This document shows, piece by piece, positions 6,740 through 14,494 of a stretch of DNA of 20,130 bases. The stretch is from NCBI GenBank assembly GCA_022448765.1, contig JAKUTI010000019.1, positions 1 through 20,130 of the forward strand. Direction: 5' to 3'. The translations under genes were made by a program, and so were the position numbers. The notes under the pieces are model-generated. The model worked only from the letters and a program-made list of their open reading frames with translations. It was not told the origin of the DNA and searched no databases. The stretch comes from Pseudomonadales bacterium (GTDB taxonomy: Bacteria > Pseudomonadota > Gammaproteobacteria > Pseudomonadales > Azotimanducaceae). Numbering within the stretch: the first letter of the stretch is position 1; each line of letters starts with the position of its first letter.

Positions 6740-7402
6740 GTGGCACTACGGATTAACTCAGAAGCACCGAACTTTGTGGCTCAAACCACGCAAGGTGAAA
6801 TTCAGTTCCACGATTGGATCGGCGACGGGTGGGCAATTCTGTTCTCCCATCCCAAAGATTTTACTCCCGTCTGCACCACCGAGCTCGGCTATATGGCGGG
6901 CTTGCAGGATAAATTTTCGGACCGCAACTGCAAAGTGATCGGTTTGTCTGTGGATCCTGTCGGAAGCCACTCAGATTGGATCAAAGACATTGAAGAGACG
7001 CAGGGTCACGCCGTCAATTATCCACTCATCGGTGATCCTTCGCTGGAGATCGCCAAACTGTACGACATGCTTCCTGACAATGCAGGAGACTCCTCAGAAG
7101 GCCGAACGCCCGTCGACAATGCGACCGTGCGATCGGTTTTTGTGATCGGTCCGGATAAGACGGTGAAGGCAATGCTCACCTACCCCATGAGTACCGGACG
7201 GAACTTTGATGAAGTCTTGCGACTTCTGGACTCCTGTCAATTGACGGCCGCACATCAAGTAGCAACGCCTGTTAACTGGACCCAAGGCGAAGACGTCATC
7301 ATTGTTCCGGCAGTCTCCGACGAGGAAGCAAAGGCACGCTATCCCGATGGCTGGAAGTCACCCAAACCCTATATCCGTATCGTCCCACAGCCCGAGTCGT
7401 AG
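6740..7402 (+). CDS. 1-Cys peroxiredoxin (Prx6 type)
   Basis: A 220-residue cytoplasmic thiol peroxidase that reduces hydrogen peroxide and organic hydroperoxides. The peroxidatic motif is HPKDFTPVCTTELG (37-50) with catalytic C45 and T42, and the supporting arginine lies in NATVRSVFVIG. The long C-terminal extension (TPVNWTQGEDVIIVPAVSDEEA ... PKPYIRIVPQP) is the dimerisation domain of the Prx6/AhpE-like 1-Cys group and distinguishes it from AhpC/TSA 2-Cys enzymes. Length is typical (about 210-220). Translation starts at GTG 6740 with AAGGGA (6728-6733) six bases upstream. It stands alone in a 117-base downstream and 82-base upstream spacing, so it is probably separately transcribed. I see no certain OxyR-type site. 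Confidence 0.94.
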   Translation: MALRINSEAPNFVAQTTQGEIQFHDWIGDGWAILFSHPKDFTPVCTTELGYMAGLQDKFSDRNCKVIGLSVDPVGSHSDWIKDIEETQGHAVNYPLIGDPSLEIAKLYDMLPDNAGDSSEGRTPVDNATVRSVFVIGPDKTVKAMLTYPMSTGRNFDEVLRLLDSCQLTAAHQVATPVNWTQGEDVIIVPAVSDEEAKARYPDGWKSPKPYIRIVPQPES

Positions 7403-7520
7403 GTAGTCGTTTGGTTGCGTGCAAAAGGATCGTCAACCCATTCCCGCTTTTCTGGAGCGTTCGGTTTTCGATCGAGAGGGTCAGTGAGATGTCGACGACC
7501 CCGTAGCCATTGTCACCGAC

Positions 7521-8714
7521 ATGGCTAGAGACGACGTTCTGATTGTCGGGGCAGGTATCGGCGGACTCACGGTGGCTCTCTGCCTCCATCGACTCGGGTT
7601 TGATGTAAAGGTCTACGAACAAACGGAGCAGACTGCTAGCCATGGGGCTGGAATTCAACTGAGTCCGAATGCCACTCGCGTGTTGCACGAAATTGGCCTA
7701 GCAGATCCCTTGGCTTCGATCGCGTCCGAGCCCGGTGTAATTGAATTAAGGCACTGGCGGACCGGCGAACGAGTCACCACTGCGCAATTGTCACCTGCTA
7801 AGGATACTTACCGCTCATCCTTCCCCTATTACCACGTTCACCGTCGAGACTTGATCGCGTGCCTGACTCAGGCCGCTAACAACGCATCGATACCGGTATA
7901 TCGAGGTAAGCGTATCGACGATGTTGGCGTCAACGGAACGTATGCTTGGATTTCGGGTCCCACGACGCGAGAACGAGCTAGCTTCATCGTCGGAGCGGAC
8001 GGCATACATTCACGCGTACGTCGCTGCCTATTTGGCTCGAACACACCTAGCTTCTCTGGGCACGTTGCTTGGCGGGGCGTCATTTCAACGGCTACGATCG
8101 ACACAAAAGCGCCCTCAACAAAAGCGGGTCTGTGGTGGGGGCCTAAAAAGCATGTCGTTCGTTACCCCGTTCGACGAGGTCAATACATAAACGTCGTCTG
8201 TGTCGAACGCACTTCCCAATGGAACAACGAGTCATGGAACGAACGCGGCGATCAAACAAAACTCATCGCCGCCTTCAATGATTGGCATCAAGATGTTACC
8301 CAACTGATCGAAAAGATAGATCCCGATGCTTGTTACCGTTGGGGTCTTTTCAATCACGCGCCCCTGAAACAATGGAGCCAAGGCAGGGCAACGTTGCTCG
8401 GAGATGCTTGCCACCCGACACTCCCTTACCTCGCTCAGGGAGCGGCGATGGCGATCGAGGACGGTGCTGTGCTAGCTCAGTGTGTAAGCAAATCTTCGTC
8501 CGCTGAGGATGGACTTGCGACCTACGAAAAAATCCGCCGAAAACGCACAGCGCGTATTCAAAAGCTCTCGCGCCGAAACGGACATATTTTTCATTTAATA
8601 GGGCCTGCCGCCTGGGCCAGGGATATGTTGGCATCCCGCGCCGGCGAGCGCCTCTTACACCCGATCCACCAATACGATGTTTTCACATCAGTCAACAAAC
8701 ATTTCAAGGAATAG
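7521..8714 (+). CDS. FAD-dependent monooxygenase, salicylate-hydroxylase-like
   Basis: A 397-residue flavoprotein of the group A hydroxylase family (salicylate 1-hydroxylase, 3-hydroxybenzoate 6-hydroxylase, UbiH relatives), which uses NAD(P)H and oxygen to hydroxylate aromatic or related compounds. Motifs in order: GAGIGG dinucleotide loop (10-15) with the acidic strand end VYEQ (31-34), HGAGIQLSPNATRVL (41-55), the FAD/NADPH motif IVGADGIHSRVRR (156-168), and the FAD ribityl motif TLLGDACHPTLPYLAQGA (291-308). The length is usual. The frame has an in-frame stop just upstream (7485-7487), so ATG 7521 is the first start, though no clear ribosome site precedes it. Only 3 bases separate it from the thiamine-binding-fold gene, which is followed by a Rieske oxygenase. 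An oxidative degradation step is likely; the substrate is unknown. Confidence 0.9.
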   Translation: MARDDVLIVGAGIGGLTVALCLHRLGFDVKVYEQTEQTASHGAGIQLSPNATRVLHEIGLADPLASIASEPGVIELRHWRTGERVTTAQLSPAKDTYRSSFPYYHVHRRDLIACLTQAANNASIPVYRGKRIDDVGVNGTYAWISGPTTRERASFIVGADGIHSRVRRCLFGSNTPSFSGHVAWRGVISTATIDTKAPSTKAGLWWGPKKHVVRYPVRRGQYINVVCVERTSQWNNESWNERGDQTKLIAAFNDWHQDVTQLIEKIDPDACYRWGLFNHAPLKQWSQGRATLLGDACHPTLPYLAQGAAMAIEDGAVLAQCVSKSSSAEDGLATYEKIRRKRTARIQKLSRRNGHIFHLIGPAAWARDMLASRAGERLLHPIHQYDVFTSVNKHFKE

Positions 8715-8717
8715 TTC

Positions 8718-9017
8718 ATGCACGTCATGATTGATTTATGCGTCGTCCCATTGGGCGTCGGCGTCTCCGTCTCAAGTTACATCGCGGAATGCAAAAAAAT
8801 CCTGGACGACGCGGGTCTAGAAACGCACTTACACGCGTACGGCACGAATGTGGCAGGAGAATGGGACGACGTTTTTGAGGCCGTACGACGGTGCCACGAG
8901 CGCGTACATGCCCTCGGTGCACCGCGCATAACGAGCACCATTAGAGTCGGTACCCGAACGGATCGCGCACAAACGATGACAGAAAAAATCGACAGCGTTG
9001 AGCGGAAACTCCAGTGA
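8718..9017 (+). CDS. MTH1187/YqgV family thiamine-binding-fold protein (DUF77)
   Basis: A 99-residue single-domain ferredoxin-like fold protein. The start (VMIDLCVVPLGVGVSVSSYIAECKKIL), the middle (AGLETHLHAYGTNVAGEWDDVFEAVRRCHERVHALGAPRI) and the strand STIRVGTRTD match the MTH1187 / YqgV / YkoF-related group, members of which bind thiamine or its pyrimidine part. There is no signal peptide. The ATG lies 3 bases after the monooxygenase stop, with AAGGA (8706-8710) upstream, so the two are cotranscribed and probably coupled. Its job next to two oxygenases is not obvious; it could sense or carry thiamine or a similarly shaped heterocycle. Family assignment is good; the function here is not known. 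Confidence 0.85.
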   Translation: MHVMIDLCVVPLGVGVSVSSYIAECKKILDDAGLETHLHAYGTNVAGEWDDVFEAVRRCHERVHALGAPRITSTIRVGTRTDRAQTMTEKIDSVERKLQ

Positions 9018-9150
9018 CGCCGGCGCTGCGTCAGGATGAAGTTCCTTAGTACCGGGCATTTGGCCGCTCGTGGCGCCCAACTGGCGTTGAAATTGACCTC
9101 GTCTAGCCGCACGATCGCTACCACGAGCGTGTAACACGAGTGGAAACGAC
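9018..9150. promoter_or_regulatory. Repeat-rich leader of the Rieske oxygenase gene
   Basis: This 133-base gap holds a cluster of related inverted and direct repeats. CGCTCGTGG (9065-9073) is an exact inverted copy of CCACGAGCG (9121-9129), 47 bases apart. CACGAG recurs at 9122-9127 and 9135-9140 (period 13). Between and across them is a perfect odd palindrome CGTGTAACACG (9128-9138). A separate small hairpin TGACGC/GCGTCA (9015-9020 and 9028-9033) overlaps the preceding stop codon. The palindrome ends 13 bases before the ATG, so a protein bound there would block transcription or translation of the oxygenase. The regulatory role is inference; the repeats are direct observation. Confidence 0.4.
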
Positions 9151-10479
9151 ATGTTAACAGCTGCTGAGAACAAGACGTTGACTGAGACGGGGGCCGAAAC
9201 GCCCATGGGTGCTGTGTTTCGACGCTATTGGACACCTGCTCTACTCTCCAGGGAACTACCCGTACCTAATTCAGGCCCACTGCGTTTGAAGTTATTAGGC
9301 GAAGATTTCATCGCGTTCCGTGATTCCGACGGCGAGGTCGGAATCGTCGACGCTCGCTGTCCACATCGAGGCGCTAATCTCTTTTTCGGTCGAAACGAAG
9401 ATTGCGGACTACGCTGCGTTTACCACGGCTGGAAATTTGACGTTCACGGTCAATGCATCGACATTCCAAATGCCAGTCACGCGGTAGCCGAACGGTTAAA
9501 ACCCAATGCGCAAATTCGTGCGCTGCAAGTCAGCGAGTGGGGCGACGTGATATGGGCGTATATGGGCGAGGGCGAACCGCCAAAGCTGCCACAGTTCGAG
9601 TTCGCTAAAGTTCCGCCAAGTCACCGTTTCGTGTCGAAGAAATTTCAACAATGCAATTGGGCACAAGCGTGCGAGGGTGGCCTAGATACCGCCCACTTCT
9701 CATTCTTGCATGCCGGAATAAACGACGGTGAGAAGGTCGGTCTACACCAGGTCGGCTTGTCCAGCGAAGACATTGCGGGCCAAAACGAACCGACGCGCCT
9801 CGCTCGATTTCGTTGGATGATCGAGGATGGGGAACCAAGCTTTACTGTTCTTGATCACGCTGCTGGGATGCTACTTTGCGCTGCAAGAGAAGCCGATAAC
9901 GATGACGTCTACTACCGCATGACACAGTTCCTCATGCCAAACCATTCCCTCGCGCCCGGCAATTTTCCGGAAGACAACAATCTCGGCAACACTTGGGTAC
10001 CCATCGACGATACATCCTGCTGGATATTTTGTTACTGCTGGAATCCAGATCGACCGCTCACGGAACGCGAATGCCATCAGCTATCGTCCGGTTCTGGGAT
10101 TTTCGCAGAGGTCGATGAACACTACGTTCCGCTACGCCAGCGTGGAAACGACTACCTCATCGACCGCGAGGCGCAAAGGACATCAAGTTACACGGGCATA
10201 CGCGGTATTTCGGAGCAAGATGCCGCAATCGCCGACAGTCAGGGACTAATCGCTGACCGTACCAAGGAGATGTTGGTCCAGACAGATTTAGGCGTGGTGC
10301 GTTTTCGACAGACTATGTTTGACGCCACCGCCGCAGTGGCTTCTGGATCAGAACCCTTAGGCGTTGAGCACCCCGACGCCTATTTTGTCCGTTCCGGAGA
10401 CGCAGTAGCCGCTCCCGAATCAGCGGTAGAAGACGTGGTGTCGGCAAGATTTGGTCAAATGGGAGGCCATCCTCTTTAA
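9151..10479 (+). CDS. Rieske [2Fe-2S] ring-hydroxylating oxygenase, alpha subunit
   Basis: A 442-residue non-haem iron oxygenase of the phthalate-4,5-dioxygenase / vanillate-demethylase-like group, which inserts oxygen into or O-demethylates aromatic substrates. The Rieske cluster ligands are in CPHRGANLFFG...CVYHGW: C70, H72, C89 and H92. The mononuclear iron site is in NWAQACEGGLDTAHFSFLH (169-187), with bridging D179 and ligands H182 and H187. Rieske oxygenases need a reductase, but no ferredoxin or reductase gene is in the window, so it must borrow one. The ATG has only a weak GGAA upstream. It follows the FAD monooxygenase and thiamine-binding-fold genes in the same direction after a repeat-rich gap of 133 bases, so it may have its own control. 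Confidence 0.92.
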   Translation: MLTAAENKTLTETGAETPMGAVFRRYWTPALLSRELPVPNSGPLRLKLLGEDFIAFRDSDGEVGIVDARCPHRGANLFFGRNEDCGLRCVYHGWKFDVHGQCIDIPNASHAVAERLKPNAQIRALQVSEWGDVIWAYMGEGEPPKLPQFEFAKVPPSHRFVSKKFQQCNWAQACEGGLDTAHFSFLHAGINDGEKVGLHQVGLSSEDIAGQNEPTRLARFRWMIEDGEPSFTVLDHAAGMLLCAAREADNDDVYYRMTQFLMPNHSLAPGNFPEDNNLGNTWVPIDDTSCWIFCYCWNPDRPLTERECHQLSSGSGIFAEVDEHYVPLRQRGNDYLIDREAQRTSSYTGIRGISEQDAAIADSQGLIADRTKEMLVQTDLGVVRFRQTMFDATAAVASGSEPLGVEHPDAYFVRSGDAVAAPESAVEDVVSARFGQMGGHPL

Positions 10480-10681
10480 TATGCATTAAATCAGCCAGTT
10501 GGCTTCGGATACCGGTAGTAGGCACCTACCCAGTGGTTCGAGAAAGTCTCGCTCACTCAACGCAACGAACCAAGAAATAACAATGAACCTTTCGCGGTAA
10601 ATCTGGTCGCATTAGTAAATAAAGTTAAGTTCTACTCCAAAGAACACGAACCCTCTAAACGTAATCGACAGGGAGAAAACG
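10480..10681. promoter_or_regulatory. Intergenic region before the DegQ-type protease gene
   Basis: This 202-base gap contains no gene I can support. The small hairpins GGTAG/CTACC (10515-10519 and 10527-10531) and CGAGA-AAG-TCTCG (10539-10551) lie in its first part; neither is followed by a T-run, so a terminator for the Rieske gene is only possible. The second half (about 10612-10640) is A/T-rich and could hold the protease promoter. GGGAG at 10671-10675 is the ribosome site for the protease. I looked for a sigma-E promoter and did not find one with proper spacing. Confidence 0.3.
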
Positions 10682-12073
10682 ATGTCCAAGCAGGAGAGTC
10701 AACACATTGGCCGAGCGGTGATGCAAAAGTGGTCCGCCGTAATGCTGGTGATGACATCAGCGCTCGTTTTCGCACAGTGGCCCGCGGAGCTCCCAAGCAG
10801 TGGAGGCCGACCAACCTTGTCGCCCCTCTTAAAGAAAGTCACGCCCGCCGTCGTCAATGTGGGCGTACAGGGATCGACCAGTCGTCGCAACAATCCACTC
10901 TATAACGACCCTTTTTTCCGCCGCTTTTTCAACGTGCCGGAACAAGCCCCTTCCCGACCCCGACAAAGCGTCGGCTCGGGCGTCATCATTGATGCCGACG
11001 AAGGCTACATATTGACCAATCACCATGTCATCAACAAAGCGACCGAAATCACGGTCACGCTATCCGATGGCCGTGAATTCACGGCAGAACTGATCGGAAG
11101 CGACGAGGGCACCGACGTGGCGCTGTTGCAAGTCGAAGCCGAAAACTTGAACGAGTTGAAGTTGGGAGATTCTGATTCAGTGGAAGTCGGGGATTTCGTT
11201 GTCGCGATCGGCAACCCCTTTGGATTGGGACAAACGGTCACCTCGGGCATCGTGAGCGCCTTGGGACGCAGTGGGCTCAATATCGATTACGAAGATTTTA
11301 TCCAGACCGATGCATCGATTAACCCGGGTAATTCAGGCGGCGCACTAATTGATTTCGATGGGAACTTAATCGGAATCAATACCGCGATCATCGCACCAAG
11401 CGGTGGAAACGTAGGCATCGGCTTTGCAATACCAGCAAAATTAGCAAAGGGCATTGTTAGTCAACTGGTCGAATTCGGTGGTGTAAAACGCGGTGTTCTC
11501 GGCGTCATGATCACTACCGTTACACCGGCGCTAGCCGAAGCTCTCGATTTGGATGTGGAAAATGGAGCCCTTATCAATCAAGTCGTCGAAGATTCTGCCG
11601 CCCAGGCTGCTGGTCTGCTGGCCGGAGACGTCGTCATTGCCGTTGACGGCACACCAATCGACACGGCCGGTGATCTACGTAACCGCATCGGCATGAAACG
11701 GGTAGACGATGACGTTAATTTGAAGATCATCCGTGAGGGCGAGCAACAATCCATCAACGCGAAAGTGGGCGAACCGGGAGCCACGATGTTGGCCGGCGGG
11801 ACGAAGATCGAGAAGCTGAAGGGAGCTGAATTCACTAATATTCCCCCAGACCACCCGCAGCATGGGCAGGTCGTCGGTGTGCTCGTGACCACGGTCGAGT
11901 CCGGTAGTCCCGCGGCACGCAGTGGATTACGTCAAAACGATATTGTTCAAGCAGTAAACAACCGTGATGTTCGCAGCGTGGACGAACTCTCCAACGTACT
12001 GGAAAACGTGAATGCGACCGTCGTCCTAAAAATTCAGCGCGGTTCAAGTACTATCGTCATCGCGATCCAATAG
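10682..12073 (+). CDS. degQ: DegP/DegQ-type periplasmic serine endoprotease (HtrA)
   Basis: A 463-residue exported trypsin-fold protease with two PDZ domains, expected to degrade or refold damaged envelope proteins. An N-terminal hydrophobic segment (WSAVMLVMTSALVFA, 17-31) is a signal sequence likely cut after FA-Q. The catalytic triad is H115 (LTNHHVI), D145 (GTDVALL) and S218 (NPGNSGGAL). A Q-linker with paired Phe (PFFRRFF) precedes the protease core, as in DegQ. PDZ1 begins near RGVLGVMI (about 273) and PDZ2 near VVGVLVTTVESGSPAARSGL (about 395). Two PDZ domains fit DegP/DegQ and exclude DegS; DegQ and DegP cannot be firmly separated, so the symbol is a family-level choice. ATG with GGGAG six bases upstream is a good start. 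Confidence 0.92.
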   Translation: MSKQESQHIGRAVMQKWSAVMLVMTSALVFAQWPAELPSSGGRPTLSPLLKKVTPAVVNVGVQGSTSRRNNPLYNDPFFRRFFNVPEQAPSRPRQSVGSGVIIDADEGYILTNHHVINKATEITVTLSDGREFTAELIGSDEGTDVALLQVEAENLNELKLGDSDSVEVGDFVVAIGNPFGLGQTVTSGIVSALGRSGLNIDYEDFIQTDASINPGNSGGALIDFDGNLIGINTAIIAPSGGNVGIGFAIPAKLAKGIVSQLVEFGGVKRGVLGVMITTVTPALAEALDLDVENGALINQVVEDSAAQAAGLLAGDVVIAVDGTPIDTAGDLRNRIGMKRVDDDVNLKIIREGEQQSINAKVGEPGATMLAGGTKIEKLKGAEFTNIPPDHPQHGQVVGVLVTTVESGSPAARSGLRQNDIVQAVNNRDVRSVDELSNVLENVNATVVLKIQRGSSTIVIAIQ

Positions 12074-12190
12074 AGAAGGATCAACGGCCGGGTCAGACTG
12101 GGAACCGACTCAAGGGCATGTCTTGAAAATTGTGACCTTGATGGACAATGCCCCGTCGGAGGTAACAATAACAACGGGACGCCAAAGCCA

Positions 12191-13339
12191 TTGAATCGCG
12201 TTGAGCTAAAGGACGCAGTCAACAGCACTGTCGATATTGTTGGGGCACTCGATTTCGATGAACGAGAATCGGGTATCGCACCTCGGCGCTTGCCCGCATG
12301 GACACGCTCGCAAGTCCCCGACGGGATGGACGCAATGCTGCGAATGCCCTCTGGCGTGCGGCTTCGTTTCAACACCAATGCGAAAAATGTAGGACTTCAC
12401 TTTTTAGCTTCCAACATTGCCCCTACGCCAGAAGAACGCCGCAGCATCAATCTAAATCTCGAATGCCAGGGTGCGCTTTGGTCGGCCAGCTCGCATGCTG
12501 GTAATACGATCGTCGCCGATGCCAAAGAACCCGAGGGTTACCGTCTTATCCGAGGTAAACCCGATACGGTTTGGTTCAACGATCTTCCCGAAGACGAGAA
12601 AACATGTGAAATCTGGTTGCCCCATAACGCCTTTGTCGAGTTGCGCGAACTCGTCGTTGACGAGGGCAAACACATCCGGCCAGCAACGGTTGACGAACGC
12701 AACCGCTGGATCCATTACGGCAGTTCGATCAGCCACTGCATGGAGGCCGAACAACCAGCATTTATCTGGCCCGCCGTCGCTGCTCGGGAGGCGGGGGTTG
12801 CGCTTATCAACCTCGGGTTTAGTGGACAATGCCATCTCGATCAATTTGTCGCACGCACAATCGGAGACGCCGACGCCGACATCATTAGCATCAAAGTCGG
12901 AATCAACGTCATCAATATGGACTCGATGAAAGAACGCGTTTTTGTCCCGGCTTTACATGGATTCGTAGACACGATTCGAGAACGAAAACCGACCACACCC
13001 ATCATCCTGATATCACCGATTTTCTGCCCGAGTGCCGAACATCATCCCGGTCCTACCGTGCCCAATTCGGATGGAAAATTTGTCACGTTGAGCGGACATC
13101 CCGAACTACGCAATGGTTCCATGTCCCTCACGCGGGTTCGGGACTTAATCGAGGCAACTGTCGAGCAGCGCGATGATGACAACCTTGATTACCGCAACGG
13201 GCTGGATCTGTTCGGTCCCGAGGATCGTGTCGATCTGCCCGACGATCTACACCCTAATCCGGACGGATACATCCGAATGGGCCATCGATTCGCGTCGCAG
13301 GAATTAATGCCTTACCGTGTACCAACGCATCGCTCCTAG
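12191..13339 (+). CDS. SGNH/GDSL-family hydrolase (two-domain esterase)
   Basis: A 382-residue protein with an N-terminal beta-rich domain (about 1-165) and a C-terminal SGNH esterase domain. The SGNH blocks are visible: HYGSSIS (175-181, nucleophile S179), LGFSGQCHLD (208-217, oxyanion Gly), VGIN (236-239, N239) and DDLHPNPDGY (351-360, D351 and H354 of the triad). Such two-domain enzymes usually remove acyl groups from carbohydrates or other small esters. No signal peptide is seen, so it is probably cytoplasmic. The start is odd: the first usable codon is TTG (12191), and the frame is open back to the protease stop at 12071-12073 with no ATG or GTG. A strong GGAGG (12158-12162) lies 28 bases before the TTG, too far for normal use. 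A VOC-fold gene follows after 7 bases. Confidence 0.82.
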   Translation: MNRVELKDAVNSTVDIVGALDFDERESGIAPRRLPAWTRSQVPDGMDAMLRMPSGVRLRFNTNAKNVGLHFLASNIAPTPEERRSINLNLECQGALWSASSHAGNTIVADAKEPEGYRLIRGKPDTVWFNDLPEDEKTCEIWLPHNAFVELRELVVDEGKHIRPATVDERNRWIHYGSSISHCMEAEQPAFIWPAVAAREAGVALINLGFSGQCHLDQFVARTIGDADADIISIKVGINVINMDSMKERVFVPALHGFVDTIRERKPTTPIILISPIFCPSAEHHPGPTVPNSDGKFVTLSGHPELRNGSMSLTRVRDLIEATVEQRDDDNLDYRNGLDLFGPEDRVDLPDDLHPNPDGYIRMGHRFASQELMPYRVPTHRS

Positions 13340-13346
13340 GGTTCTT

Positions 13347-13772
13347 ATGTCTTCACACGAACTTTTTTTTCATCACATTCACCTTGTCAGCGAAAATCCC
13401 CGCGCCGCGGCCGATTGGTACGTCAAAATCTTCGGTGGCGACATCGTCGCCGAACATGAGCTCCGCGAAGCACCACAAATTAACGTCCAAGTCGGGGGTA
13501 TAACACTGCTGATTCGAGGCCGTCGCCCCGGGGAAACTCCTCAGTTACCAGACCCGATGAAGCATTTCGACCGCTACTCAAGCCACGACGTTTGGGGCGT
13601 CGACCACTTCGGATTTGCATACCACGGCGATCTCAGGTCCTTTTGCGAGGTGGCCAAACAGCGCGGCGCGACATTTTCGGTTGACCCCTGGGAATTTTCA
13701 CCGGGAGCGCTGATCTGCTATTTAAGCGCTCCCGACGGTGTCAGCATCGAAGTCGTCGAGGCGAACCGTTAA
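13347..13772 (+). CDS. VOC superfamily (glyoxalase/dioxygenase-fold) protein
   Basis: A 141-residue vicinal-oxygen-chelate protein with two beta-alpha-beta-beta-beta modules in one chain. The first begins HHIHLVSENPRAAADWYVKIFG (9-30) and the second GVDHFGFAY. Likely metal ligands are H10, the His of VDHFGF and the Glu of GVSIEVVE near the C-terminus, so a metal-dependent lyase, isomerase or ring-cleaving activity is possible. The frame can be extended to GTG 13317 inside the preceding gene, but ATG 13347 is preferred because it aligns with the start of the fold and has TAGGG (13337-13341) in front. It lies 7 bases after the SGNH hydrolase stop, so the two probably form an operon. Substrate unknown. 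Confidence 0.88.
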   Translation: MSSHELFFHHIHLVSENPRAAADWYVKIFGGDIVAEHELREAPQINVQVGGITLLIRGRRPGETPQLPDPMKHFDRYSSHDVWGVDHFGFAYHGDLRSFCEVAKQRGATFSVDPWEFSPGALICYLSAPDGVSIEVVEANR

Positions 13773-13800
13773 GTCATACGTCGTGGCCTCAGATGACGAG

Positions 13801-14445
13801 CTAATCGACGAGCGTGATCCAAGGAATCATCAAATGGGCGAACGACAGCAGTCGATTCAAAATTGGGACGCCTAAAATACTAAGGCCAATGAGGGAAAGC
13901 AGCAGCAGCGGACCGAAGCGCTGATTCAGGTACGTGACTCGAGCTCGTGCTGACGGAGGTAGTGCATAAGGCAGAATGTAATGCCCGTCCAGTGGGGCGA
14001 TGGGAATCAGGTTGAAGGTCATGAGTAACAGATTCACGAAAACGAGCAGTTCAACAAACCCCACCACCGCCGCCGTTTGAACAAACGCTACACCTGCATG
14101 CGCTAGCGTAAGAAAAACATTCCACGTAACAACTGCAATAAGCAAATTCATCATCGGTCCCGCGGCGGAAATCCACAGATCGGCACTAGGCCGACTAAAC
14201 TTATGAGGGCTCGTAGGTACTGGCTTGGCATACCCAAACCCCAGGAGGACGACCATCGCGAGACCCATCAAATCCACGTGCACCAACGGATTGAGTGAGA
14301 GCCGACCGGCTTGTTCGGCGGTGTCGTCGCCAAATAACTTGGCCACCCACGCATGGCCAAACTCATGACACGTCAGTGATGCAATTAGGGCGGCCATAAG
14401 ACAGGCAAATAAAACGTATTCCCCTTGGGTAATGAGTGCGATCAT
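13801..14445 (-). CDS. Site-2-protease-like M50 metalloprotease
   Basis: A 214-residue polytopic membrane protease of peptidase family M50 (S2P group), which cuts within transmembrane segments. The zinc site is HEFGH (27-31: H27, E28, H31) inside the first hydrophobic region, with the third ligand in NLIPIAPLDGHYI (D153). The conserved GRLSLNPLVHVDLMG and SAAGPMMNLLIA segments are typical of the compact bacterial S2P subgroup without a PDZ domain, so it is not an RseP counterpart. Length is normal for this subgroup (about 200-230). No clear ribosome site precedes the ATG. It lies 49 bases downstream of the second CoA-transferase on the same strand and converges with the VOC gene across 28 bases. 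Confidence 0.92.
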   Translation of the reverse strand: MIALITQGEYVLFACLMAALIASLTCHEFGHAWVAKLFGDDTAEQAGRLSLNPLVHVDLMGLAMVVLLGFGYAKPVPTSPHKFSRPSADLWISAAGPMMNLLIAVVTWNVFLTLAHAGVAFVQTAAVVGFVELLVFVNLLLMTFNLIPIAPLDGHYILPYALPPSARARVTYLNQRFGPLLLLSLIGLSILGVPILNRLLSFAHLMIPWITLVD

Positions 14446-14494
14446 GGAGAGGTTGAAAAGAACGCGTTAAAAGGCGGGATTTCGGGTCGGCGAT

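Noticed and set aside
9015..9033. TGACGC/GCGTCA hairpin as an intrinsic terminator
   Set aside because: It overlaps the DUF77 stop codon and is not followed by a T-run; kept only as part of the repeat-rich gap.
8777..9235. Minus-strand frames of 152 and 125 codons across the DUF77-Rieske gap
   Set aside because: They overlap the well-supported genes on the other strand; Arg/Ser-rich translations without recognisable features. The gap is better explained as regulatory.
10585..10606. GAACCTT followed by TCTGG upstream of the DegQ-type gene, resembling a sigma-E promoter
   Set aside because: The spacing between the elements is 10 bases, while sigma-E promoters need about 15-16.
13773..13797. 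GTCAT/ATGAC inverted repeat between convergent VOC and M50 genes as a bidirectional terminator
   Set aside because: Only a 5-base stem with a 15-base loop and no T-tract on either side; too weak to call.
13801..14445. M50 protease as RseP partner of the DegQ-type protease (a DegS-RseP envelope stress cascade)
   Set aside because: The protease has two PDZ domains (not DegS) and the M50 protein is short with no PDZ domain (not RseP); no sigma or anti-sigma gene is present.
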